DNA of 64,000 nucleotides from an uncultured Enterobacterales bacterium. GTDB taxonomy: Bacteria > Pseudomonadota > Gammaproteobacteria > Enterobacterales > CALYQQ01. Of this stretch, positions 42,717 to 52,742 are shown in pieces (position 1 is the stretch's first letter; every line of letters begins with the position of its first letter). Made by a program: the position numbers and the translations under genes. Under the pieces are notes generated by a model. The model made no database searches. It worked only from the letters and a program-made list of their open reading frames with translations, and was not told the DNA's origin. The stretch is from the NCBI GenBank assembly GCA_945288535.1, contig CALYQQ010000013.1, forward strand, positions 1-64,000, in the 5' to 3' direction.

Positions 42717-44066
42717 ATGGCCTCGGCTTCATTTTCTACCTCAATCTACAAAGCGTTAAGCTATCGCCGTTATTTAGCACTGGTTATCCCTTTTATTATA
42801 TCTACTATGACAACCCCCTTATTAGGTGCTATTGATACAATATTGGTAGGTCATTTATCTGATACTGCTTATATTGCAGGTGTAGCTGTAGGCACGGTTA
42901 TATTTAATACATTATATTGGTTGTTCGGCTTTTTACGCGTCAGTACTACTGGTTTTACCGCGCAAGCACTTGATGATAACACTAAACTACTCGAAGCATT
43001 ACTAAGTCCTTTGATCATTGCTTTATTGCTAGGTTTCCTCTTTATTCTATTACAAAAGCCTATTTTTTATGCAGCAATGCAATTAATTCATCCTGTAGCT
43101 GAAGTTAAACAGTATGCAAGTGATTATTTTTACATATTAATATGGGGAGCGCCCTTTACCTTAACAAATTACGTTTGTCTTGGCTGGCTAATGGGACATA
43201 AAAAAGTTAAAGCCGTTCTTATTAATCAAATATCTATTAATCTATTAAATATCTTTTTAGCAATTCTGTTGGTCTATGTATGCAAATGGCAACTTATAGG
43301 ACTTGCTTTCGCTACATTAATAGCACAAATAGTAGGTACGTTTTTTGGCTTTATCCTGATAAAAAATTATCTTAATGTCAAACACGATACAATTAAATTG
43401 CAGAAAATTCTTACACCACTTGCATTGAAAAAAGTTATGTTGATCAATAGTGATCTTATTATTAGAACGATCTGCTTACTTATTGTAACTAACCATTTTA
43501 TTTCTATTGGCGGTTCATTTGGCACGGATGTTTTAGCTGCAAACGCTGTTTTATTTCAAATCCACTATCTCATCGCTTATTTATTTGATGGATTTGCTAA
43601 TGCTTCAAGTGTTTATAGTGGTAGAGCGAAAGGCCTTTATAATGTGTCTCTTTATCGACAAGTTTTACATCATTCCTTTATATCCGCACTATGCACGAGT
43701 ATTTTACTCGCATTAGTTTGGTGGCAATATCATTTACCGATAATCGCGCTGTTTACTGAGCATACTAATATCATCAATCTTTGCCAGCAATATCAATTAT
43801 GGATAATGCTATTTCCACTTGTCGGATCATATGGCATCATCTTTTATGGCGTATTTTCAGGACTAACTTATACGAGCCCTATTAGAAATTCTATGCTCCT
43901 TGCACTCCTATCCTGGTTTGTAGCATGGCATATTTTGCTTCCGACTTATGGTAATCATGGATTATGGATTTGTTATTTAATATTTAGCCTGGGGCGCTCA
44001 TTATTCTTGTTACCGGGGCTATTTACTGCAAAAAAATATTTCATATCACCACAATTACATCACTAA
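42717..44066 (+). CDS. MATE-family efflux transporter coupled to the nik operon
   Basis: 449 residues with about twelve membrane segments, of the DinF-like branch of MATE antiporters: PFIISTMTTPLLGAIDTILVGHL near residue 20 is the typical first-helix signature. MATE proteins export organic cations, drugs or natural products in exchange for H+ or Na+. A GGAG lying within the end of nikE supplies the ribosome-binding site, so translation is coupled to the importer. A role in exporting a metallophore or the ligand taken up by NikA is plausible but inferred; simple drug efflux is the alternative. Confidence 0.88.
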   Translation: MASASFSTSIYKALSYRRYLALVIPFIISTMTTPLLGAIDTILVGHLSDTAYIAGVAVGTVIFNTLYWLFGFLRVSTTGFTAQALDDNTKLLEALLSPLIIALLLGFLFILLQKPIFYAAMQLIHPVAEVKQYASDYFYILIWGAPFTLTNYVCLGWLMGHKKVKAVLINQISINLLNIFLAILLVYVCKWQLIGLAFATLIAQIVGTFFGFILIKNYLNVKHDTIKLQKILTPLALKKVMLINSDLIIRTICLLIVTNHFISIGGSFGTDVLAANAVLFQIHYLIAYLFDGFANASSVYSGRAKGLYNVSLYRQVLHHSFISALCTSILLALVWWQYHLPIIALFTEHTNIINLCQQYQLWIMLFPLVGSYGIIFYGVFSGLTYTSPIRNSMLLALLSWFVAWHILLPTYGNHGLWICYLIFSLGRSLFLLPGLFTAKKYFISPQLHH

Positions 44067-44261
44067 ATCTTATGTAATGTAACTTGTGTGCAGCCGATAA
44101 TGGGAAGGTAAAGAGACATGGAATAATGGCTATGTTGCGTACTATATAACTATAATGCTATTTTTAGCATTATAAGAGCGAAAGATAAACAATTAGTCAC
44201 CATCAGGACTTTTTAATGAGTCACTATGCTTTATAAGACTAAATAAACAGATATAAATAAC

Positions 44262-44298
44262 TGGTCAGATATGACAATATATAGCCTTTATCTGACCA
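44262..44298 (-). terminator. terminator downstream of rmlA
   Basis: A 10-bp perfect stem (TGGTCAGATA/TATCTGACCA) with a 17-nt loop lies 36 bp beyond the rmlA stop. The minus strand continues into a T-rich tract. It may also end the rightward nik-MATE transcript. Confidence 0.6.
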
Positions 44299-44334
44299 AC
44301 TGTTTATTCCTTTTTAAAGCAAAAAGGTAAATAG

Positions 44335-45207
44335 CTAAGGGCGTTCTTCCAATAATTGCATTAGATATTGACCATAACTATTCTTTTCCAATCTTTTTGC
44401 TTGAAGTAATACCTGTTCTTTATTTAACCACCCTTTTCTAAAGGCAATTTCTTCTAAACAAGCTATTTTTAACCCTTGACGTTTTTCAATTGTATGAATA
44501 TACAATGATGCATCAATGAGGCTTTCATGCGTTCCAGTATCAAGCCAGGCAAAACCACGTCCCAATAATTCAACATTTAGTTTCCCTTGTTCTAAATAAA
44601 GTTGATTTAAACTCGTGATTTCTAATTCCCCTCTCGCCGAAGGTTTGACTTGCCGAGAAAGTTCAACCACTTGTTCATCATAAAAATAAAGACCAGTAAT
44701 TGCCCAATTTGAACGCGGGTTTGTTGGCTTTTCTTCTATAGATAATACATTATAGTTTTTATCAAATTCCACGACACCAAAACGTTGAGGATCGGTTACT
44801 CGGTAGCCGAAAACAGTCGCGCCTTGCTCGCGCTCAACAACATTACTTAATTTGCTACCAAATCCTGGACCAAAATAAATATTATCACCGAGCACCATAC
44901 TACAACGCTCACCCGCAATAAATTCTTCGCCAAGCAAAAATGCTTGCACTAACCCTTCTGGCTTAGGTTGTATTTTATAACTAAACTTAACACCAAACTC
45001 ATCACCACTCCCTAATAAGCGTTGAAATGCTGACATATCATCAGGTGTCGTGATAATCAGAATATCTCTGATCCCAGCTAACATTAAGACCGAAATGGGA
45101 TAATAGACCATAGGCTTATCATAAACAGGCAATAACTGCTTGGAAATACCTCTGGTAATCGGATATAACCGGGTTCCCGACCCGCCCGCTAATACAATAC
45201 CTTTCAT
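44335..45207 (-). CDS. rmlA: glucose-1-phosphate thymidylyltransferase
   Basis: 290 residues from the ATG at 45207 with AGGA 7 nt upstream (an adjacent ATG codon is 3 bp earlier). It makes dTDP-glucose from dTTP and glucose-1-phosphate. The nucleotidyltransferase signature [13 protein letters not shown] is at residues 6-18, and VLGDNIYFG near 107 holds the metal-binding Asp. Length and sequence match RmlA/RffH. None of rmlB, rmlC or rmlD is nearby, and a terminator separates it from tmaR, so it forms its own unit. Confidence 0.95.
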   Translation of the reverse strand: MKGIVLAGGSGTRLYPITRGISKQLLPVYDKPMVYYPISVLMLAGIRDILIITTPDDMSAFQRLLGSGDEFGVKFSYKIQPKPEGLVQAFLLGEEFIAGERCSMVLGDNIYFGPGFGSKLSNVVEREQGATVFGYRVTDPQRFGVVEFDKNYNVLSIEEKPTNPRSNWAITGLYFYDEQVVELSRQVKPSARGELEITSLNQLYLEQGKLNVELLGRGFAWLDTGTHESLIDASLYIHTIEKRQGLKIACLEEIAFRKGWLNKEQVLLQAKRLEKNSYGQYLMQLLEERP

Positions 45208-45260
45208 CATATCATCCTAATCATGTTACGACTTTCAATTATTGAAAAGGCTATATTTGT

Positions 45261-45285
45261 AAAAAAACCCACATTAGTATGGGGG
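45261..45285 (-). terminator. Rho-independent terminator of tmaR
   Basis: On the minus strand a stem CCCCCAT-ACTA-ATGTGGG (one mismatch) is followed by seven T. It lies 23 bp beyond the tmaR stop and before rmlA. Confidence 0.8.
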
Positions 45286-45307
45286 TGACCAAAACAAATT
45301 AACAAAT

Positions 45308-45625
45308 TTATTTTACATCACTCATTTTTTTCATTTTTTGCGAGATATCAAGCCGTTCTGTAGAAAGCTCAGCTATTTGAATAATATATTTATCAATACG
45401 TTCTTCATAGTCACTTTTCATATTGCTGATAATTGCGCGAATTTCGTCAATTGTCATATTCGGCTTAATATATTCGTTTAAGTTTTCTAACAATAAAATA
45501 CGTTTTTGATTGTCTCTAATTTTTCTTTCATCATCATTGATTTCACGTTTTAATTTGTTTTTTCGCCGTGATAAATGCACATATTCCAGTACATCATTAA
45601 ATGATGGTTTTATTGATTTATCCAT
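45308..45625 (-). CDS. tmaR: PTS system regulator TmaR (YeeX, DUF496)
   Basis: 105 residues from the ATG at 45625 with AGAGGA seven nt upstream; earlier in-frame starts add residues absent from E. coli TmaR (109). It is an all-helical, highly charged protein ([20 protein letters not shown] at the start). TmaR forms polar clusters that sequester the PTS enzyme I in E. coli and control sugar uptake. The two tyrosines matching Tyr72 and Tyr79, the former reported to be phosphorylated, are conserved. It is 235 bp from the polysaccharide genes and ends at its own terminator. Confidence 0.93.
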   Translation of the reverse strand: MDKSIKPSFNDVLEYVHLSRRKNKLKREINDDERKIRDNQKRILLLENLNEYIKPNMTIDEIRAIISNMKSDYEERIDKYIIQIAELSTERLDISQKMKKMSDVK

Positions 45626-45860
45626 CTTACAATCCTCTTTATTCATGTCTGTAATATCGTGTGCTAAGTTTATCATTTGAACACACTCTCTTCTCTGCTA
45701 ATTATATTCTTTTCATCAAATTAATAAGTAGTATACTGGGTCAGGACTATTTTGCCAGCATGTTATTTTTAAATACCTATATTGGACTACTGATAAACAA
45801 TATGCATACCCAAATTTACCAGACTATATAACATTAATGATTATAATCAATTAACTAAGA

Positions 45861-47813
45861 TTAACTGATTTGATTATACTCTAACCAGGATTGAAACATT
45901 AATATACTCCATAGCTGTGAAGCCCAATTACGATCACCTGATAAATGTTGCTGCCATTTTTGCTTAACGTTAACAGGGTTAAAGTAACCTTGCTGTTTTA
46001 ATTTCTGCTCATTAAGTAATGATTCAGCCCAATCACGCATATCGCTACGAAGCCATTGCTCTAATGGAATACCAAATCCCATTTTAGGACGGTCGATCAG
46101 CTTTTGTGGTACATAACGAAATAAAATATCTTTTAATGGTGATTTGATCTGGCCATTATGCGTTTTATAGCTAAAAGGAAGTGACCAGGCAAATTCAACA
46201 ATATGATGATCAAGCAAAGGGACCCTTGTTTCCAGACTAACCGCCATAGCAGCTCTGTCCACTTTACACAAAATATCATCGGGTAAATAACACTGCATAT
46301 CAATGGACATCATCAATTGTTGAGCATTGTCCGTCTTAATTAATAATTGGGGATCATTAAATGGCGTCATGCATGGCTTACTTCCTAATACAATTGCTTC
46401 TGTCGATTGCCAATAGCTTGTTAATTTATGGTAGAGTGATCCCACATCATCACTATTAAGAATAGCGGCACCTTTGTGTAATTTATCACCAATATTTGCA
46501 TTGGCTAATTTAGCAGGTAAAAAATGTTTAATAGGTGATAACAATAAACGCCAACTTTCAGGGGAAATTGTGGTTATACCACTCGCTAATAAATGGCGCA
46601 ATAACGCAGGCTTATTTGCGATTTGTCGCCAAATCTTTTCAGTTAATGCATAACGGCCATAACCAGCAAATAACTCATCCCCAGCATCACCTGAAAGTGA
46701 CACTGTAACATGCTCTCTAGCCAAACGACTGACTAAAAAAGTAGGGATCTGCGAACTATCAGCAAAAGGTTCACAATATATTTCAGGTAATAAAGGAATA
46801 ATATCCTGCGCTTGTTTCCCTGTTAAGTATAATTCCGTATGGTCTGTACCTAAATGTTGCGCAACTTGCGCTGCGTAGTCTGCCTCGTTGTATCCTTTTT
46901 CATAAAAACCAATCGTAAATGTTTTTATAGGCCGTGATGATTGCGCCTGCATTAAGGCAACAACAGTACTCGAATCTACCCCACCTGACAAAAATGCACC
47001 TACAGGGACATCGGCAATCATTTGTTGATGAATTGATTGGTTAATTAACTGTTCAAGTTGTTTAACCGCCTCGTCATAACTTCCTTTATAGGGTCGACAA
47101 ATTTGACGTTCAATTACTAATTTAGTTGACCAGTAATTCTCTATACATGGTTGTCGTTGCTGAAAATTTAGCGTTAAAATACAGCCAGGCAATAATTTAT
47201 TTATATTTTTATAAATAGAATAAGGTGCAGGAATATAGTTATGCCTTAAAAATAAACCTAAAGCATCTCTATCTATATCTGCATTGAAGTCTGGATGTGC
47301 TTTTAATGCTTTTAATTCTGAACCAAACAAGAAAGTATTTCTTTGCCAACCATAATAAAGAGGTTTTTCGCCGAATCTATCACGACCTAATGTTAGTTGT
47401 TTTTCTTGATAATCCCAAACAGCAAAAGCAAACATGCCAGTGCTCTTTTCCAGAGTTTGTCTGATCCCCCAATATTCAAAACCGGTCAATAATGTTTCTG
47501 TATCTGAATGACCATTCCAAGTAATAATGGGATTTTGCTGATGAAGTTGTTGTCGCAATACGTGATGATTGTAAATTTCACCATTAAAAACAATTAGATA
47601 ACGTTTACTTGCCGATAACATAGGCTGACTACCGGCAGAGGAGAGATCAACAATTGACAATCGACAATGTGCTAAGCCTAATCCATGTTGATTATCAAGA
47701 AAATAATCTTGATTATCCGGCCCACGAGATCGTATTGCTTGAGCCATATTTTTTAATACATTTTCTGAAAATTGACTTGCATTTGCAGAAAGAAATCCAG
47801 CAAAACCACACAT
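45861..47813 (-). CDS. asparagine-synthetase-like glutamine amidotransferase of a polysaccharide locus
   Basis: 650 residues. After the initiator Met the nucleophile Cys2 (MCGFAGFL) heads a class II glutaminase domain (about 1-210) containing RLSIVDL and FNGEIYNH. The ATP-pyrophosphatase synthetase domain has SGGVDSS near residue 275 and a LSGDAGDELFAGYGRY segment. It is longer than AsnB (554) and belongs to the type found in surface-polysaccharide clusters. Relatives such as WbpS amidate uronic acid sugars; with ugd and a uronate epimerase in the same run of genes, uronamide formation is a reasonable inference. Free asparagine synthesis cannot be excluded. Confidence 0.85.
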   Translation of the reverse strand: MCGFAGFLSANASQFSENVLKNMAQAIRSRGPDNQDYFLDNQHGLGLAHCRLSIVDLSSAGSQPMLSASKRYLIVFNGEIYNHHVLRQQLHQQNPIITWNGHSDTETLLTGFEYWGIRQTLEKSTGMFAFAVWDYQEKQLTLGRDRFGEKPLYYGWQRNTFLFGSELKALKAHPDFNADIDRDALGLFLRHNYIPAPYSIYKNINKLLPGCILTLNFQQRQPCIENYWSTKLVIERQICRPYKGSYDEAVKQLEQLINQSIHQQMIADVPVGAFLSGGVDSSTVVALMQAQSSRPIKTFTIGFYEKGYNEADYAAQVAQHLGTDHTELYLTGKQAQDIIPLLPEIYCEPFADSSQIPTFLVSRLAREHVTVSLSGDAGDELFAGYGRYALTEKIWRQIANKPALLRHLLASGITTISPESWRLLLSPIKHFLPAKLANANIGDKLHKGAAILNSDDVGSLYHKLTSYWQSTEAIVLGSKPCMTPFNDPQLLIKTDNAQQLMMSIDMQCYLPDDILCKVDRAAMAVSLETRVPLLDHHIVEFAWSLPFSYKTHNGQIKSPLKDILFRYVPQKLIDRPKMGFGIPLEQWLRSDMRDWAESLLNEQKLKQQGYFNPVNVKQKWQQHLSGDRNWASQLWSILMFQSWLEYNQIS

Positions 47814-47836
47814 AGTTCTGACCTTAATCTAGTTAG

Positions 47837-48970
47837 TTAATTTTTATTCTGTTTATAGCTAGTATATAGTTGTTCATACTGAGAAACTGTTTTTGATAAG
47901 GTAAAATGGTCTATAATTCGTTGTTTACCTTGTTTGGCCATCAATAAACGCTGTTTTGCTGGTTTATTAAGCATCTCAAGTAAGCCATCGGCCAGTGCTT
48001 GTGCATTTTGTATAGGCACAACAATACCACACTCGCCAATAAGTAAGGCTGAATCCCCTGCTTGGGTAACGACGCAAGGTCGTTCCATCGCCATCGCCTC
48101 GCCAACAACATTAGGAAATCCTTCTAAAAAAGAGGCAGAACAAAATATATCCATAGCACTCAAACAAACTGCTATATCATCACGTTGTGCTAATAATGTG
48201 AATTTGTCGGTTAAATTATATTCCGTTAACCACGTTAGTAGCTGCTTATTTTGTTTATCACAGCCTTTGCCTACCAATAAGAAATGAATATCGTCTCTTT
48301 TTTGATTTAATAAATAGGCAGCTTTAATAAAATTTAAATGATCTTTAATCGGATGAAAACGTCCGATCATCCCTATAACGTATACATAATCATTCAAACC
48401 ACAATGTTGTCGAAATAAGTCACGTTGTTCTGCGGTCGCCGTCAATGAATCTAATGAAAACCCATTATTAATGACTTGCATTTTATTAATACAATAACCT
48501 AATTGGCGATGAGATTGTCTTGCTGATTCGGCAACACAAACAATACGGCAAGGAATAACATAGGATAAAGGAACACAAATCTTACGTATTAATGCTGTAA
48601 TGGGTTTAGTTGACGCTACACCACTATTACGGATCCCCCAAATAATAGTATTTACACCTGCTAGTTTAGCGGCTATACCGCCAATAAGATCAGCATGATA
48701 CATCCATGTTTGTACAATATCGGGTTTTATTTGGCAAATAAGTTGTCTCAATTGCCAGATTTTCTTGGGCAAAGATAATGGCGATCGCATATTAAGTGAA
48801 ATGACATCGATACCTATAGCAATAAGCTGTTGTCCTATTGGACCAATATCTGTCAACGAAATAACGCAGTGATGAAAATCTGAATGTGAAGCATGACTTA
48901 AAATTAAACGTTTAAGACTGATTTCTGCGCCACCTACATTTAATCCAGTAATGATGTGCAGAATTTTCAC
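47837..48970 (-). CDS. GT4-family glycosyltransferase (third of three)
   Basis: 377 residues, GTG start overlapping the preceding stop by 4 bp, with GGGAG 7 nt upstream. GT-B fold: N-terminal GLNVGGAEISL glycine-rich loop (about residue 9) and the C-terminal nucleotide-sugar site with SFLEGFPNVVGEAMAM (EX7E) near residue 285. It is predicted to be a retaining cytoplasmic or membrane-associated enzyme adding one sugar to a lipid-linked chain. Donor and linkage are unknown. The asparagine-synthetase-like gene follows after 23 bp. Confidence 0.88.
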   Translation of the reverse strand: MKILHIITGLNVGGAEISLKRLILSHASHSDFHHCVISLTDIGPIGQQLIAIGIDVISLNMRSPLSLPKKIWQLRQLICQIKPDIVQTWMYHADLIGGIAAKLAGVNTIIWGIRNSGVASTKPITALIRKICVPLSYVIPCRIVCVAESARQSHRQLGYCINKMQVINNGFSLDSLTATAEQRDLFRQHCGLNDYVYVIGMIGRFHPIKDHLNFIKAAYLLNQKRDDIHFLLVGKGCDKQNKQLLTWLTEYNLTDKFTLLAQRDDIAVCLSAMDIFCSASFLEGFPNVVGEAMAMERPCVVTQAGDSALLIGECGIVVPIQNAQALADGLLEMLNKPAKQRLLMAKQGKQRIIDHFTLSKTVSQYEQLYTSYKQNKN

Positions 48971-50061
48971 TGATTTGCTCCCACCTCTTCAAAGAAACTA
49001 TCCCAACGTTCAATTATTTTTGCCAAAGCATAATGTTGTTGAATAGATTGTTTCGCACGCTGTCCTAAAGATTGGCGTTCTGTTTTATCTTGCATCAATG
49101 AAATGAGTGCCTGTTTAAATGCTTCATTATTATTTAAAGGGATCAATCTAGCATATTGGCCTTGCTGGCTAATTTCCGCTGGTCCAGATTTACAATCAAA
49201 AACAACACAAGGTAAGCCAACAGCCATGGCTTCTAATAACGTATTTGGAAACCCTTCTGATCTAGATGTCATACAATAAATATCAGCTGATGCCATTATA
49301 TTCCAAGCCTGATCTGTTTTACCATATAACTGTATCTGTTTTTCCATGCTTAACGCTTTAATCGTTTGTTGCAATTTATTGTATTCAGGCCCATCGCCAT
49401 AAATAGCTAATGTCCAATCAGGATAATCCTTAGCAATATCAGCAAAAATTGAAATTAACACATCAACTTGTTTAAATGCTTCTAAACGACATAAACTAAG
49501 TATTGTTTTTTGTTTATACTTTGATGTCTCCAGATTAAAGATCTCATTGCTCATTGGATTAGGTATTACAGCAAGTCGTTTACATCCTGGATAAAATTTA
49601 GCTAACTCACTAATAGTCTGTTGTGTTTGCCCTGTGAGCATATCAGCAAACCGATACGTCCGTTTACATAAAAACTCCCACCCAAAGGATAATGGAAACG
49701 TTGATGGCGTACGTCTTTCACAGCAAATTACAGGAACCTTAAGTCCACGTGTTGCTAAAATTGCTGCAACATTCACATTAGGCAAAAATGAGATAACTAC
49801 ATCAGCATGACACTGTTTGATCATCCGCCGTAAACGAAATAATCGTTGCACTTGATTTAGAAAATGCTTCGATTCTGATATCGATGATAAGTAAGTGAGT
49901 CTAACTTTTTCAGAAACAGTATAAAAGGGTTTACCCCCGCCTGAATAAGTAGGTATTAATGTAACTTTATCTCCTCGTTCAGCCCAAGCATTACATAATA
50001 GTGTCGCCACACGCTCAGCGCCACCTGCATTTAGCGAACTTACTAAAAAGACAATTTTCAT
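48967..50061 (-). CDS. GT4-family glycosyltransferase (second of three)
   Basis: 364 residues. The N-terminal SSLNAGGAERVA loop and the EX7E segment SEGFPNTLLEAM near residue 275 define a GT4 retaining glycosyltransferase. It resembles the preceding enzyme in the motif regions, suggesting paralogy, but differs over the acceptor-binding half. Its last codons overlap the next glycosyltransferase gene, so the pair is translationally coupled. Substrate unknown. Confidence 0.88.
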   Translation of the reverse strand: MKIVFLVSSLNAGGAERVATLLCNAWAERGDKVTLIPTYSGGGKPFYTVSEKVRLTYLSSISESKHFLNQVQRLFRLRRMIKQCHADVVISFLPNVNVAAILATRGLKVPVICCERRTPSTFPLSFGWEFLCKRTYRFADMLTGQTQQTISELAKFYPGCKRLAVIPNPMSNEIFNLETSKYKQKTILSLCRLEAFKQVDVLISIFADIAKDYPDWTLAIYGDGPEYNKLQQTIKALSMEKQIQLYGKTDQAWNIMASADIYCMTSRSEGFPNTLLEAMAVGLPCVVFDCKSGPAEISQQGQYARLIPLNNNEAFKQALISLMQDKTERQSLGQRAKQSIQQHYALAKIIERWDSFFEEVGANQ

Positions 50062-50098
50062 ATAGACAGCTAACTCCCTACAACAAATAACTTTTAAC

Positions 50099-51235
50099 TC
50101 AACATATTAAGTTCTTTTTGGTTTTTATTAGCCCATCAATCAATTGCTGCCATTGATTTATTACATTATCCGGTGAATAAGATTGACGTACAGTAATGGC
50201 TCGTCTAGAAAAATGTGTACGTTTAGTCGTAGATAACATCAATAGTTGCAAACTCTTAAATAATTCTGCAGTGGATCCAACTGGTACTAACAATCCATCT
50301 TCATTATGACGAATAATATCTCTTGGTCCCGTATCACAGTCAAAACTGATGACAGGTACACCATAAGACATAGCCTCAATAAGCGTATTTGGAAAACCTT
50401 CAAATAAAGAAGACATTACATAGATATCGGCATGTTCATACCACTGGCCAACATTACCTACACTACCCGGTAGAAAAATTCGGTGTTTACAATTACTCTG
50501 ATTGATTTGTTCGGTAAGTTGCTCTCTTAATGGCCCTTCACCTAAAATCACCAGCTCCCACTCGGGGAAAACTTCAGCCAAACGACAAAAAACGTCAATA
50601 AGTAGTGCAAAACCTTTCTGCTCTACTAACCGTCCGACAGCAAGAATACGCTTATAATGAGGTACACCAATACTCTCTGGCTTTATAAGATGATCTGTTT
50701 CCGGTAAAGGCCAAACCACAAAATTAGGTATTGTAACTACGGTTTTTGCTTGAGTATGCTGCTTAAGCCACTGGGTACTCTCTTGAGTTTGTGCAACGAC
50801 CGCCGTTAAATGACCATACATTTTATTGCGTAGTATCTCCCAATATTTTCCTAAAGGTAATTTTGGGGGATAAATTCGCTCAGAACCGATTGTCACAAGA
50901 GACTTTAATCCTAATGCTGATATCGATAAAATAATGTTAGCCCTGGACATAAGCGAGATAGCTATATCAGGCTGCTCTTTGCGTAGGATCTTCCTAAGTA
51001 AATTAATACGTTGATAATTATTTATAAAGCCACGAATACTGTTTTGACTAGGAACAGCACTATTCAAGCAGAACCTATGGATTCCAGCACTTAATGTATA
51101 AAAGTCATGTTCAGTATCTGCCACAGTCACAACGATCACTTGATGACCACATTGATACCAATGCTCGGCGAGATGAACTGCAACACGCTCTGCGCCCCCA
51201 GAAGATAATGAGTGGATAAAAATTAACTTTTTCAT
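50099..51235 (-). CDS. GT4-family glycosyltransferase (first of three)
   Basis: 378 residues. HSLSSGGAERVAVHLAEHW at the start and FEGFPNTLIEAMSYGVPV near residue 283 place it in GT4, with a GRLVEQKGF hinge segment near 200. It follows the flippase gene after about 170 bp, and 37 bp separate it from the second glycosyltransferase. The specific sugar cannot be predicted from sequence. Confidence 0.88.
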   Translation of the reverse strand: MKKLIFIHSLSSGGAERVAVHLAEHWYQCGHQVIVVTVADTEHDFYTLSAGIHRFCLNSAVPSQNSIRGFINNYQRINLLRKILRKEQPDIAISLMSRANIILSISALGLKSLVTIGSERIYPPKLPLGKYWEILRNKMYGHLTAVVAQTQESTQWLKQHTQAKTVVTIPNFVVWPLPETDHLIKPESIGVPHYKRILAVGRLVEQKGFALLIDVFCRLAEVFPEWELVILGEGPLREQLTEQINQSNCKHRIFLPGSVGNVGQWYEHADIYVMSSLFEGFPNTLIEAMSYGVPVISFDCDTGPRDIIRHNEDGLLVPVGSTAELFKSLQLLMLSTTKRTHFSRRAITVRQSYSPDNVINQWQQLIDGLIKTKKNLIC

Positions 51236-51404
51236 TTAATTTATTTAATTATAAAAGATATGTTATTTCTGTAGAGTCGATATAACTTATCGAACTAATT
51301 AATAACAAAATATTATCATTTTTTATTTCTTTGGTCAGTTTGTTATTAATACAAATTTTTATCATTATAATTAACTTTTAATTAATAATCTTGTCATAAT
51401 ACTT

Positions 51405-52742
51405 TTACATAATTGATCTTTTCTTATAACTCATATGGCAAGCATAAAAGAACGTGATGATTTGGCAGATAATTGAAGAAAGCAATACCCCATAAAGTTT
51501 TAGTGTAGGAACTAATATAAAGCAAAAAATAACTTTTATAATAAAATTCATAATACCTACTTTGGCTAAAGTAGCTTGGCGTCCTACACTCGCCTGATAG
51601 GATAATAATAAAATAGTACAAATATAAAAGGGTAAAGAAAGTAAACTCAGCTGAAGTAACTGACTTACTTCATGAGTATTTTGCGAAGTAAACGCACCAC
51701 GCTCAAACAGTAATTTTACAGCAGGTTCGGATAGAAAATAAAATAAACTAATAAAAATAACTCCACCAAAAAAAAGATATTTTGTCCAACTTAACGCGAG
51801 AGTATCTATATTTTTTCCTGAAAAATGGCTTTTAGAAAAAACTGGTAAAATAGCACGATTTATTGCTGTTGCACTAATACCTAATAGTAAAGCTAATATT
51901 TTATTTGCATAATTAAGACTACTAATTGCCCCTTCGCCTAACTTGGCGCTAAAAAATTGATCAACAATAGTGTTAGAGCTCACTAATATTTGGCCTATTA
52001 TCATAATAAAAAAGAAACGATAAAATTCTGTCCACCAAGGAGAACTAAAACAAAAACGAGGGAAACCCACATAGCTTGCTCGATAAAGAGGAATAAACAA
52101 CAACACCATTTGAATGAGTGCACCAATAATTAATCCCCAGACTAAGGGAAATATACCGGAAAACATAAGAATACCGAGAAAAGTACACAATCCCGGCATA
52201 CTTTCTAATAACGTATTAGCGTGCTTACCATAGCTCATCGTAAATACTGAAAATAAACTAATAATAAAACCAATAAAAATATAGCAACTCATGTTAGGTA
52301 ACATAGACAAAGCTAAGGATATGGTTTCATGAGATAACCCTAACCACTGGCTTTTAATCAGCAATGGACATAATAAATTGAATAAGGGGGTTAAGGCTGC
52401 AGCAACCAATAATGTAAATCCTAATACTTGCGATTTAAATATTATTATATGCTCAGGGGCCTGATGCTCTATTTTTGCAAGTAGTGGGATCAGAATAACG
52501 GATAACAAACTAAACCAAATACTTACAGGAAAAATAACGAGATTGAACAGAAAAGAATAAGCATCAACTACAGCACCCACACCAAAATGACTGGCTATTG
52601 CCATTTCTTTTAATGCACCGACCAATCTACCTACGACTAAAAACATACAAACGGTAATAAGACCAGTCAAAACGTTTCTTTTTTCAGCGTCTAATTGACT
52701 TACTAGTCGATTTTTTATTTTATTTAACAATACGTTAACCAA
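51405..52742 (-). CDS. MurJ/MviN-like lipid-linked oligosaccharide flippase
   Basis: About 445 residues with some twelve hydrophobic segments and the MviN-like opening GRLVGALKEMAIASHFGVGAVVDAYSF. It should move an undecaprenyl-linked oligosaccharide across the inner membrane for this locus, the role of Wzx. It is shorter than cell-wall MurJ (about 511), and its place among glycosyltransferases argues for a locus-specific function. No ATG precedes the first membrane helix: the frame opens at a TTG and the next Met is at residue 33 inside that helix, so the true start is uncertain. Confidence 0.8.
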   Translation of the reverse strand: MVNVLLNKIKNRLVSQLDAEKRNVLTGLITVCMFLVVGRLVGALKEMAIASHFGVGAVVDAYSFLFNLVIFPVSIWFSLLSVILIPLLAKIEHQAPEHIIIFKSQVLGFTLLVAAALTPLFNLLCPLLIKSQWLGLSHETISLALSMLPNMSCYIFIGFIISLFSVFTMSYGKHANTLLESMPGLCTFLGILMFSGIFPLVWGLIIGALIQMVLLFIPLYRASYVGFPRFCFSSPWWTEFYRFFFIMIIGQILVSSNTIVDQFFSAKLGEGAISSLNYANKILALLLGISATAINRAILPVFSKSHFSGKNIDTLALSWTKYLFFGGVIFISLFYFLSEPAVKLLFERGAFTSQNTHEVSQLLQLSLLSLPFYICTILLLSYQASVGRQATLAKVGIMNFIIKVIFCFILVPTLKLYGVLLSSIICQIITFFYACHMSYKKRSIM

